Origin: Micrococcales bacterium | GTDB taxonomy: Bacteria > Actinomycetota > Actinomycetes > Actinomycetales > Cellulomonadaceae | Length of the DNA stretch: 64,000 bases | Assembly (NCBI GenBank): GCA_009777345.1 | Contig: WRMB01000013.1 | Span: 1-64,000 of the forward strand | Reading direction: 5' to 3' | Shown: positions 56,790-64,000 of the stretch, piece by piece | How positions within the stretch are numbered: position 1 is the stretch's first letter | Layout of the letters: each line of letters begins with the position of its first letter | Position numbers and translations under genes: made by a program | Notes under the pieces: generated by a model | The model's input: the letters and a program-made list of their open reading frames with translations, nothing else | Database searches by the model: none | Told to the model about the DNA's origin: nothing

Positions 56790-59315
56790 GTGGAGCATGA
56801 GCAAGGTGAAATAGTCGATGACGTAGTCGCCTGCCTGCGTGACTCTCTCAGCGTCAACCTGGTCGGTCTGCGGCAGTCGGGGCGCAGCCGGATCGCCCGA
56901 CGGGTAGCCGATCGCCTGCGGCAGCTGGACCACAGCGTCGTCATGCTCTCCGGGATCGCGGCGCTGCGCGACCGGCCGCTGGTCGCCCTGGCGCTGGCCG
57001 GGGTCGACGTCCCGGCGGGAAGCGCGGTCTCGTCGGTCTCGGGCGCGGTCGGCGCGCTGTGCGAGCACCTGGCGCCGGGCCGGTCGGTGCTGGTCGTCGA
57101 CGACGCCGACGACCTGGACCCGGTCAGCTGCGGCGTAGTGGTCGCGGCCCGGGTGCGACGCCCGTTCCCGGTGCTCTCGGTGACCCGGCCCGCGGGGCGT
57201 CAGTCTGGCAGCCCCCTGACGGCCAGGCTCCAGCCCGGTGTCCGGGTCGCGCTCGACCCGCTGGACTTCGACAGCCTGTACCGCGTCGTCCACCGCATGA
57301 TCTCCGGGCGGGTGGGTTCCTCGACGATCGCCCGGATCGCGACGCTGTCCGGTGGCCTGCCGGGCCTGGTGGAGGCGATCGTGAGCACGGGGCGGCGGAC
57401 CGGTGCCATCGTCGAGGACCGCGGGGTCTGGCGGGTGGAGGGCTCCCTGTGGGACGCCCAGCTGGCCCAGGCCGTCGAACCGCTGGTGGCGGACCTGAGC
57501 GACGAGGAGCTGGACGGGCTGACGACACTGGCGTTCGTCGGGACCGTCGCCGTGGCGCGGGCCCAGGCGATCGTCCCAGAGCCGGTGTTCGCCCGGATCG
57601 ACGAGATGGGGCTGCTGCAGGTGGCCGAGACGCCCTCGGGCCCGCTGGTCGGGGTCTTCCCGCCGCTGGTCGCCGAGCACCTGCGGCGCACCGGGGCTTC
57701 CCGGACGGTGACGTTCGACGGGACGGACAAGAGCTCGGACCCCTCAGCGAGCCTGCTGACGCCGCGGCTCGCCCTGACCAGTTCCCGGGCCGCGATCCTC
57801 AACATGCGGATCATCGAGCACTGGAAGGCGGAGGTCGACGCCCTGCGCACCGCGTGGAACGCCGATCCGGGTCCCGAGAACGCGGTACCGCTCCTGTGGG
57901 CCCTCAACGAGGCCGCGGCCGGACCGGCGGAGTTCACAGGCGTGGTCGACGGTACCCGGCAGACCGGCGGCGACCCTCAGCCGCGGGCCCTCTTCGTCGA
58001 GTGGCAGGCCGCACTGACCACGCTGGTGCTCGGCGACGCCGACGGCGGACGCCAGATCCTGGACGCCCAGCGTGCCGCCCTGCCCGCTTTCGACTCAGAG
58101 CTCCGGTCGGCCGAGGCGTACCTGCGGCTCATGGTCGGCCCCATGCCGGACTCCGACCGCCTGGTCCCGGCCGGTCCCGACGAGGACCGGCTCGGGGTGG
58201 AGTCCCTGGAGGCGGTGCGCATCGCCTCCCTGCTGGCCGAGGGGCGGACGGTCGACGCCCTGGCGGCGCTGCCCGGTAACGCCCCCACCTACTCGCCCTA
58301 TGTCGAGACCCACCGGGTCTGCGTCGGGCTGGCCCGGGTGCTCCACGGCGACTTCGACGACGGGGTGGAGTGGGCGCTGCACCTGATGGCCGAGGCCGAG
58401 ACCAAGCTCAAGCTGGGCGAGATCCACGCCCACGCCTATGTCGCCGCGCTCGGCCTGACCTTCGCCGGTCGGCTGGACGAGCTCGACGCGCTGCTCGGCT
58501 CGGTCCTGACGCTGAGCGGCACCACGATACTCTCCGAGCCCTACCAGATCGGTGTGCTCGGGCTGGCCTCCCTGGCGGCGGGGTGGCGCGGCCGTCAGGA
58601 CCACGGCTGGTCGTTGTCGGTGCAGGCCGAGACCACCGGGCGTCGCTCCGGTCCCTTCCCGGGCATGCTGCACGGGGTGACCCCGATATCCGATCTTGAC
58701 GCGGACCTGGACGCGATAGGCGAACGGCTGTGGGGGGCGGTGGACGAGCGTCTCGCGAAGGGCTACGTCGCCGCGGCCGTCGCGGTGGCGGTCACCGCGG
58801 CGGAGATCAGGCCTGACGCCGAGCGCGCGGCGGCCGTCGTCGACCAGGCGCACCGCACCCAGAGCCCGTTCCTGGTCGCGCTCGGCGACTACGTCGCGGC
58901 GACGGCGGCGAACGACCCGGACGCCCTCGCGGCCTGCGCCGCTGACCTGCGGGGCCGGGGCGCCCGGCTGCACGCCCTCAAGGCCTCCGTCTCGCGCGCG
59001 CTCGTGCTGCGGGCCCGCGGCGAGGTCGACGCCTCGGTCCGGCAGGCGGAGCGGGCCTGGGCGCGAGCCTCCGAGCTGGGCCAGGAGTTCCGCGGCCTGT
59101 TCTTCCGCCTGGGCAGCGCCGTCGGCCTGAGCGCCCGCGAGCGGGAGATCGCCCTCATGATCGCCAACGGCATGACCGGCCAGAAGATCGCCTCGACCCT
59201 GGGCCTCAGCGCCCGCACCGTCGACAACTACCTGGTCGGCTCCTACCGCAAGCTGGGTTGCGAGGGCCGCGACGACCTGGTCCGCGCCGTCACCACCTGG
59301 GCCGTCCTGGAGTGA
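56790..59315 (+). CDS. Large LuxR-type regulator with ATPase-like N-terminus, copy 2
   Basis: 841 residues, about 70-75 percent identical by eye to the preceding protein. It shares the Arg32 substitution (GLRQSGRSR), the Walker B segment, the helical middle (HGDFDDGVEWAL, GRLDELDALLGSVLTLSGTT) and the LuxR domain (ANGMTGQKIASTLGLSARTV). Divergence is greatest around residues 180-215 and 300-460. GTG 56790 mirrors the start of copy 1. Tandem duplication with probable specialisation. Confidence 0.88.
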   Translation: MEHEQGEIVDDVVACLRDSLSVNLVGLRQSGRSRIARRVADRLRQLDHSVVMLSGIAALRDRPLVALALAGVDVPAGSAVSSVSGAVGALCEHLAPGRSVLVVDDADDLDPVSCGVVVAARVRRPFPVLSVTRPAGRQSGSPLTARLQPGVRVALDPLDFDSLYRVVHRMISGRVGSSTIARIATLSGGLPGLVEAIVSTGRRTGAIVEDRGVWRVEGSLWDAQLAQAVEPLVADLSDEELDGLTTLAFVGTVAVARAQAIVPEPVFARIDEMGLLQVAETPSGPLVGVFPPLVAEHLRRTGASRTVTFDGTDKSSDPSASLLTPRLALTSSRAAILNMRIIEHWKAEVDALRTAWNADPGPENAVPLLWALNEAAAGPAEFTGVVDGTRQTGGDPQPRALFVEWQAALTTLVLGDADGGRQILDAQRAALPAFDSELRSAEAYLRLMVGPMPDSDRLVPAGPDEDRLGVESLEAVRIASLLAEGRTVDALAALPGNAPTYSPYVETHRVCVGLARVLHGDFDDGVEWALHLMAEAETKLKLGEIHAHAYVAALGLTFAGRLDELDALLGSVLTLSGTTILSEPYQIGVLGLASLAAGWRGRQDHGWSLSVQAETTGRRSGPFPGMLHGVTPISDLDADLDAIGERLWGAVDERLAKGYVAAAVAVAVTAAEIRPDAERAAAVVDQAHRTQSPFLVALGDYVAATAANDPDALAACAADLRGRGARLHALKASVSRALVLRARGEVDASVRQAERAWARASELGQEFRGLFFRLGSAVGLSAREREIALMIANGMTGQKIASTLGLSARTVDNYLVGSYRKLGCEGRDDLVRAVTTWAVLE

Positions 59316-59360
59316 CAGTCAGCCTGGTGGGACGGTGTTCTGCCGAGGACGCAGCAGCGC

Positions 59361-59978
59361 TCACTCGAAGGTTGTGCGGTGTCGACCCAGCCGTCGAATA
59401 GCGTTTGAGTACTTGATGACGTTCCAGGTGAGGCCGCAGACTGACGCGAGACTCGCGAGGGCCATGGCTGATGCTATGGTGGGCAGGAACAGCGTAGCTT
59501 CCTCTGGCCAGTCGACTATCGAAGACACTAGCATTACCGTCACAATCACCAGTGTGGCGATCAGTCCTCCCGCGAAGTTAAGCCGGGCTTTGAGATCTGC
59601 GATCTTGGAGTCGATATCGGTGCATATATTCAGGGGGCCCTGGTCTGCTCGACGCACGGCTATGACCCCCTCCTTGTCCCAGGTTGTGCCCTGCGGTACC
59701 ACGTAGGCGCCCTGGGCTTCGAGCAGGGCCGCGAGCTCAGAATATTTTTTGCGGTCAAAACTGCCTGCGAAGAAGCCGGACGTCTTGACCGTGGCAGCGG
59801 TGGCGCAGACGTACTCCCCAGGTTCCGTGCGTGCAAAAGAGAAGCGGCTACCGAAGAATGACGTCGACAGCGGTTCCCAGCCCTCGGCGCACATCCGTGA
59901 CAGGTAGCGCTCCACATCGTCGAGGGTCGTCAGCGTCCACTTCCACCGGGTGATGGTGGTCGGTGCCTTGGTGGTCAT
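59361..59978 (-). CDS. DUF2812 membrane protein
   Basis: 205 residues. N-terminal DUF2812-like domain (LDDVERYLSRMCAEGWEPLS, SFARTEPGEYVC, FFAGSFDRKKYSELAALLEAQ) and two C-terminal helices (about 137-158 and 165-188). Its ATG overlaps the stop of the PadR gene. PadR-DUF2812 pairs are common in Gram-positive bacteria; the membrane protein is probably controlled by its partner. The gene is AT-richer than neighbours. Confidence 0.82.
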   Translation of the reverse strand: MTTKAPTTITRWKWTLTTLDDVERYLSRMCAEGWEPLSTSFFGSRFSFARTEPGEYVCATAATVKTSGFFAGSFDRKKYSELAALLEAQGAYVVPQGTTWDKEGVIAVRRADQGPLNICTDIDSKIADLKARLNFAGGLIATLVIVTVMLVSSIVDWPEEATLFLPTIASAMALASLASVCGLTWNVIKYSNAIRRLGRHRTTFE

Positions 59979-60286
59979 GGTTCACCTGCAATCTGTCGTC
60001 CGTTGGTCAGCAGCTCGGCCAGCCGACGCATCTCGGTGCGCACGGCCGCCTTGCCTGCGTCGGTGATGAGGTACTCCTTCTTGCGGTCGTAGGCCGCGAC
60101 CTCGTAGATCAGGCCGCGTTCGACCAGGGTGGACAGCGCACCGTAGAGGGTCCCGGCGCCCAGCGTGACCCGCCCGGCGCTGATCTGCTCCACGAACTGC
60201 ATGATCGAGTACCCGTGCCGGGCTTCGAACAGCGACAGGAGGATGTAGTACGCGGCCTCGGTCAGCGCACCCCGGCTCTCGGCCAT
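59975..60286 (-). CDS. PadR-family transcriptional regulator
   Basis: 103 residues. Winged helix: TEAAYYILLSLFEARHGYSIM, GAGTLYGALSTLVERGLIYE, KKEYLITDAGKAAVRTEMRRL. Short PadR subfamily 2 protein. A palindromic operator candidate lies upstream. ATG 60286 preferred; GTG 60295 adds three residues. Confidence 0.9.
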   Translation of the reverse strand: MAESRGALTEAAYYILLSLFEARHGYSIMQFVEQISAGRVTLGAGTLYGALSTLVERGLIYEVAAYDRKKEYLITDAGKAAVRTEMRRLAELLTNGRQIAGEP

Positions 60287-60336
60287 CCGCTCCACCCTCC
60301 TGTCTGCATCGCTTCCCGGTACATCGGCAACCGTAC

Positions 60337-60356
60337 TACATCGCCTCGCGATATAC
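60337..60356. promoter_or_regulatory. Candidate PadR operator
   Basis: ATCGC-CTC-GCGAT with outer TA pairs forms an inverted repeat about 51 bases before the PadR start, in an otherwise AT-richer spot (TACTACATCGCCTCGCGATA). This resembles the TAC/ATCGAT-type operators of PadR regulators. Downstream, CCTGCGGATGG occurs three times at 60394, 60417 and 60432, of unknown meaning. Confidence 0.5.
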
Positions 60357-60477
60357 AAGGCCGCCCGGAGTCTGCGATCAGTGGGTCAGACGACCTGCGG
60401 ATGGTGGGTTAGATGGCCTGCGGATGGTGGACCTGCGGATGGGCGGTGCTCGGCGATGTCTTCGCTGGTTCGGACGG

Positions 60478-61542
60478 TCACGCCGCGGGTGCGGTGGCGG
60501 GTTCGGTCCGGGGGGCGCGGCGGTGGGCCAGGGTGGCGAGCGCCAGGCCGAGCACGGTCCAGCCGGTGAGCACCAGCCAGGGGGCGGTGGTGCTGGCGTC
60601 CGGGAAGTACGACACGTTGCGCACCAGGGTGGCCCCGGCGCCGGGCGGGAACAGCTGGCCGATGGTGCCCCACCCGGTGGGCAGGAACTCCGGTGGCATG
60701 GTGACCCCGGCGATCGGGTTGGCGACGAGCAGGAACAGCACCGGTCCGACCGGGATCCCGGGACGGCCGAGCAGCGACGCGAACCCGACGATGGTGCTGC
60801 CGATCGCCAGCAGGCACGCGGTGAACACCGCGGCATTGGCCAGGTAGGCACCGGCGAGCACTCCGAACCAGGTCTGCAGCACCCCGGTGATGAGCAGCCC
60901 GGCGGCGACGGCGTATACCGCCAGCGCCGCGATCCGGCGCCAGATCCCGACGACCAGCAGGCTGATGGCGACCCCGCCGACCAGGCCGCCCAGCACCAGC
61001 GGCAGTGTCGCGGCCGCCAGGCCCGAACCGCGCGAGTCGGCCTCCAGCAGGGGGACGACGTCGGTGACCAGGACCGTCACGGCGGCCTGGTCCGCCGCCG
61101 GGGCGGGACCGGCCTGGTCGACCGGGCCGGCGTTGCCCTCAGGGACCAGCGTCTGCGTCATCGCGGCCAGGAGCTGGCCGAGCGGGACCTTGGTGCCCTC
61201 GACCAGCTGGGCGGCGACGGGACTGGCGGCGGTGGCCTTGAGCACCTCCGGGTCGGGTCCGAGCACGATGGCGCCGTACACCGCGCGGCGTTCGACCGCG
61301 CGCACGGCGGCGTCCCGGTCGGCGACGGTGGTCAGGGCGACGGCGTCCCCGAGGTGCTGGTCCAGTGCGGCGCTGACCGCGGCGACCTGCTCCTCCGGGC
61401 CGGTGATGGCCAGCGGCACGTTCCGCGGGTCAGCCGTGACGGCCGGCCAGGAGAAGGCCAGGACGATGACGGTGACGACCAGGGCCAGCCCCACCCCGAT
61501 ACCGAGGTGCTTGGGGGGCTGGTGGGCGGCTGAGGGGGCCAT
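60478..61542 (-). CDS. ABC-2-like membrane protein
   Basis: 354 residues. An N-terminal helix (about 15-33), an extracytoplasmic domain of about 130 residues, and five or six C-terminal helices (185-345). The plan matches short YhgE/ABC-2 permease-type proteins of actinobacteria, without an adjacent ATPase gene. No ligand motif recognised. ATG 61542 is the first in-frame start after the intergenic gap. Confidence 0.72.
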   Translation of the reverse strand: MAPSAAHQPPKHLGIGVGLALVVTVIVLAFSWPAVTADPRNVPLAITGPEEQVAAVSAALDQHLGDAVALTTVADRDAAVRAVERRAVYGAIVLGPDPEVLKATAASPVAAQLVEGTKVPLGQLLAAMTQTLVPEGNAGPVDQAGPAPAADQAAVTVLVTDVVPLLEADSRGSGLAAATLPLVLGGLVGGVAISLLVVGIWRRIAALAVYAVAAGLLITGVLQTWFGVLAGAYLANAAVFTACLLAIGSTIVGFASLLGRPGIPVGPVLFLLVANPIAGVTMPPEFLPTGWGTIGQLFPPGAGATLVRNVSYFPDASTTAPWLVLTGWTVLGLALATLAHRRAPRTEPATAPAA

Positions 61543-61589
61543 GACGCCTCGCAATCGGTCAAGGGCGAAGTGGGTCCAACTCTGCCACG

Positions 61590-63599
61590 TCAGCGCCGCG
61601 GCGGGACAGACGACAACCAGGTGCGGGTGGCGACGGTGCCGGGCTGGCCGCCGACATGGGTGTACGTCGTACCGTCGTCGGCGACGGTCAGCTGGCTGGC
61701 GTAGGCCCGGTGGGCGGCGACCAGGCGGTCCAGGTCCGGTCCGGCCTCCAGGGCCTCGTCGCCGGGCCCGTCGGCCGGGACGATCTGCCGGAACGTGATG
61801 CCGAGCGCGGCGGCGGCCTGGGCGGTGGCCGCGTGGCAGCGGACGTGGTCGGGGTGGCCGTAGCCGCCGGTGGCGTCGTAGGAGACCAGGACGTCGGCCC
61901 GCCAGTGCCGGGCGGTGGCGACGATATCGGCCACCACCGCGGCCAGGTCGGTGCGGGCCAGGGCCTCGGCTGGCGCCTCGGGGTCGGGTCCGGCCGTCGT
62001 CGCGGTGGTCCAGGTCATCCCCGAGTCCAGGTAGCGCCGGTCCGGACGGTCGGGCGCGCGGTTGCCCCTCTCGCCCAGAAACCCGGCGTCGACCGCGCCG
62101 AGGTGAGCCAGGGCCCGGGCCCGTTCGGCCAGGCGGCAGTCGGCCAGGCCGTCGTGGTCCAGCCGGGCCGCGACCCGCCCGGTGACCTGGCCGCGCTCGC
62201 CGCGGGTGGCGGTGACCACCATCGGTTCGTCGCCGCGCCGCCGTAGCGCCAGGACCGCCGCCCCGGACGACAGGGTCTCGTCGTCGGGGTGGGCGTGCAC
62301 GAACAGGTAGCGCCGGGGCCGCGTCGGCCTGGTGGCAGGTCTGGGGCGGCCGAGCAGACCGTCGTACAGGTGCAGCAGGCCGGAGACGGTAGCGGTCCAG
62401 GTGAACCGGCGGGCATGAACTCGGGCCACGGTGCCCATCCGGCGCAGCACGTCCGGCCGGGCCAGCAGCTTGGTCATGGCCACACCCCAGTCCTCGGGCT
62501 GCCGGGAGTCCATGAGCTGGCCCGACTCGCCGTGCACGACGGCCTCGCGCAGCCCGCCGGTGGCGGCGGCCACGACCGGGGTGCCGCAGGCCGCGGACTC
62601 CAGCGCCACCAGCCCGAAGGTCTCGGAGTGGCTGGGCACCAGGGTCAGCGTGGCGTGCCGCAGCAGCCAGGCCAGGTCGGCGCGGGACTGGGGGCCGACC
62701 AGGTGGACGCGCCCGTGCAGGCCCAGCTCGTCGGCCAGCCGGTGCAGATGAGCCTCGTAGTCGGGGAAGTCGGCCGAACCGGCCCCGGCGACCACCAGGT
62801 CCGGGCGGATCGGCGCGGGCACGTGGGCCAGGGCGGCGATGGCCAGGTCTGGTGCCTTCAGCGGCTGCAGCCGGGCGGCGACGACGGCGAAGGGCCGGTC
62901 CCTCCCCAGCGGTCCGGTCGTCTGCGCCACCCAGTCCGGCGGGTCGTCCGGCCCCGCCCGGTGCCGGAGGGGGTGGAACTGGTCGAGGTCGACCCCGGGC
63001 GGCACGATCGACACCCGGTCGGGGTCGGCGCCGCACCGTTCGACCACGATCCGGGCCTCCGCCGCGGAGATGGCCACCAGCCGGTCGGACTCGCGGGCCA
63101 GCAACGCCTCGCCGGGCACCCGGGCGGGCGACTCGGGCGGCTCCCCGTCGGACAGCTCCGACCCGGGGGTCGCGGCCACCGAGTGGAAGCTCTGCACGTG
63201 CGGCACCCCCCAGGCCCGGGCCAGGGGCAGCGCCGCCATCCCCGACATCCAGTGGTGGGAGTGCACCAGGTCGACCCCGCCGTCGCCCAGACGTCCGCCC
63301 AGCTGCGCCAGGGCCTCGGCGAACTCGGGGATGTACTGGTCGGTGGTGGACTTGGCCAGCCGCCGGGCCGGTCCGGCGTCCAGGTGGTGCAGCGTGACCC
63401 CCGGGGCCAGCGCCAGCGCGTCCGGCTGGTGGTCGGCGGTGCGCCGGGTGACCAGCTCCACCCGGTGTCCCAGCTCGGCCAGCGCCAACGCCTCATGGCA
63501 CTCCACGACGTTCATCCCGCCCGCGTCACCCGCCCCGGGAGCATCGGTCGGCGAGGTGTGCATCGACACCATCGCGATGCGCAGCGGAGACGAGGTCAC
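61590..63599 (-). CDS. MshA-like glycosyltransferase fused to an MshB-like deacetylase
   Basis: 669 residues. Residues 1-410 are a GT4 glycosyltransferase with MshA hallmarks: GDAGGMNVVECHEALALAEL, VHSHHWMSG, VPSHSETFGLVALESAACG. Residues about 430-669 are a PIG-L deacetylase: VHAHPDDETLSSG (His437, Asp439/Asp440) and GGYGHPDH (His582, Asp584, His585), the zinc-binding set of MshB. MshA makes GlcNAc-inositol-phosphate and MshB removes the acetyl in mycothiol synthesis, so one chain may do both steps after dephosphorylation. It could equally belong to another N-acetylhexosamine pathway. GTG 63599. Confidence 0.85.
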   Translation of the reverse strand: MTSSPLRIAMVSMHTSPTDAPGAGDAGGMNVVECHEALALAELGHRVELVTRRTADHQPDALALAPGVTLHHLDAGPARRLAKSTTDQYIPEFAEALAQLGGRLGDGGVDLVHSHHWMSGMAALPLARAWGVPHVQSFHSVAATPGSELSDGEPPESPARVPGEALLARESDRLVAISAAEARIVVERCGADPDRVSIVPPGVDLDQFHPLRHRAGPDDPPDWVAQTTGPLGRDRPFAVVAARLQPLKAPDLAIAALAHVPAPIRPDLVVAGAGSADFPDYEAHLHRLADELGLHGRVHLVGPQSRADLAWLLRHATLTLVPSHSETFGLVALESAACGTPVVAAATGGLREAVVHGESGQLMDSRQPEDWGVAMTKLLARPDVLRRMGTVARVHARRFTWTATVSGLLHLYDGLLGRPRPATRPTRPRRYLFVHAHPDDETLSSGAAVLALRRRGDEPMVVTATRGERGQVTGRVAARLDHDGLADCRLAERARALAHLGAVDAGFLGERGNRAPDRPDRRYLDSGMTWTTATTAGPDPEAPAEALARTDLAAVVADIVATARHWRADVLVSYDATGGYGHPDHVRCHAATAQAAAALGITFRQIVPADGPGDEALEAGPDLDRLVAAHRAYASQLTVADDGTTYTHVGGQPGTVATRTWLSSVPPRR

Positions 63600-63735
63600 G
63601 TCCGCCGAATCTACCGCGCGTCGGCGGCGCGGTCGCCCGGTCAGGCAGGCAGGGCAGTGGGGACGACGGTTCCTACCGTCTTCCTTGGTCCCACCATCCT
63701 GCTACCTCCCGGGGGCTGTCGCCCTCGACCGGGTG

Positions 63736-64000
63736 CTACGGGCAGGCGGTGTAGGTGAGGCCGTCCTTGGTGGTGGCGGTGAAGCAGCCGTCCGGCCTCT
63801 CGACGTAGGAGTTGCCTTCGCTGTCGGTCGCGGCTTGGCCGCCGTCCGGGTTCTCGACGACGGAGTTCCCGTCCCCGTCGGTGACGGCGAAGCTGCCGTC
63901 GGCGTTCTGGACGAAGGCCGCGCTGCCGTCGGTGGCGGTGTAGCTGCCGTCGGCGTTGCGGAGGTAGGTCATGCTGCCGTCGGTGGCCGCGAAGCTGCCG
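63736..64000 (-). CDS. Repeat-built protein, partial at window edge
   Basis: The frame is open to the window end with no stop, so the start lies outside; an ATG at 63972 is internal to the repeats. Units of about 17-18 residues recur: ADGSYTATDGSAAFVQN, ADGSFAVTDGDGNSVVEN, PDGGQAATDSEGNSYVER, and a terminal PDGCFTATTKDGLTYTACP. The two final cysteines might pair. Tandem Asp/Gly-rich units suggest a beta-structured surface or extracellular protein; family unknown. Confidence 0.7.
   Translation of the reverse strand, partial: GSFAATDGSMTYLRNADGSYTATDGSAAFVQNADGSFAVTDGDGNSVVENPDGGQAATDSEGNSYVERPDGCFTATTKDGLTYTACP

Overview
The window is high-GC DNA with dense genes, many 4-base ATGA/GTGA overlaps and frequent GTG starts. 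It looks like a chromosome segment of an actinomycete. Lineage markers include a mycothiol-type glycosyltransferase/deacetylase, an actinobacterial-style Tad pilus locus, a HlyD/peptidoglycan-binding ABC exporter, a DUF2812/PadR pair and leaderless gene starts. I would not name a genus. The first 116 bases are extreme G/C low-complexity sequence and are probably a contig edge or sequencing artefact.

Layout. 0.2-3.9 kb: a small secreted peptide, a lipoprotein and a three-gene ABC exporter in one coupled operon, a candidate bacteriocin locus. 4.0-10.3 kb: household genes (oligoribonuclease, TesB thioesterase, MscS channel, prolyl oligopeptidase) and an EIIA-like protein that has lost its phosphorylation histidine. 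10.3-17.2 kb: an accessory island with a 105-bp direct repeat, a PrsW membrane peptidase whose 3' end runs out of frame into a toxin-like tail, an overlapping pentapeptide-repeat gene joined to a degenerate nuclease domain, a duplicated promoter/leader, a VapBC pair, an IS1634-type transposase remnant, an AT-richer lipoprotein gene and long palindromes. 17.2-21.7 kb: two tandem membrane protein kinases with matching duplicated ectodomains.

22.2-36.9 kb: a Tad/Flp pilus operon (CpaB, TadZ-like, TadA, TadB, TadC, Flp, TadE/G-like pseudopilins). It carries a subtilase that has lost all catalytic residues, a 517-residue protein of unknown function, a small helicase-associated-domain protein and a LysM/BTAD membrane protein. 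A perfect TGTGA-N6-TCACA (CRP/GlxR-type) site lies upstream. No prepilin peptidase is present in the window.

36.9-48.5 kb: a YhgE-type exporter coupled to an MMPL transporter carrying a degenerate nucleotide-binding domain, DUF805, a glycerophosphodiesterase, a lone ribbon-helix-helix protein, an AAA+/DUF4143 ATPase bracketed by two copies of a 105-bp palindrome-containing repeat, a DUF4153/4173 membrane protein and a NifX-like protein. 48.6-50.8 kb: MarR regulator and DHA2-type drug exporter. 51-54 kb: pntAB transhydrogenase. 54.2-59.3 kb: two tandem LuxR-type ATPase regulators. 59.4-63.6 kb: PadR/DUF2812 pair, an ABC-2-like membrane protein and a fused MshA-like/MshB-like enzyme. The right edge cuts a repeat-built protein.

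The best candidates for something new are the PrsW-toxin-tail-immunity locus, the catalytically dead subtilase inside the Tad operon, the EIIA pseudo-enzyme, and the ATPase gene flanked by palindromes whose arms differ by compensatory changes. No tRNA, rRNA or CRISPR array was recognised.
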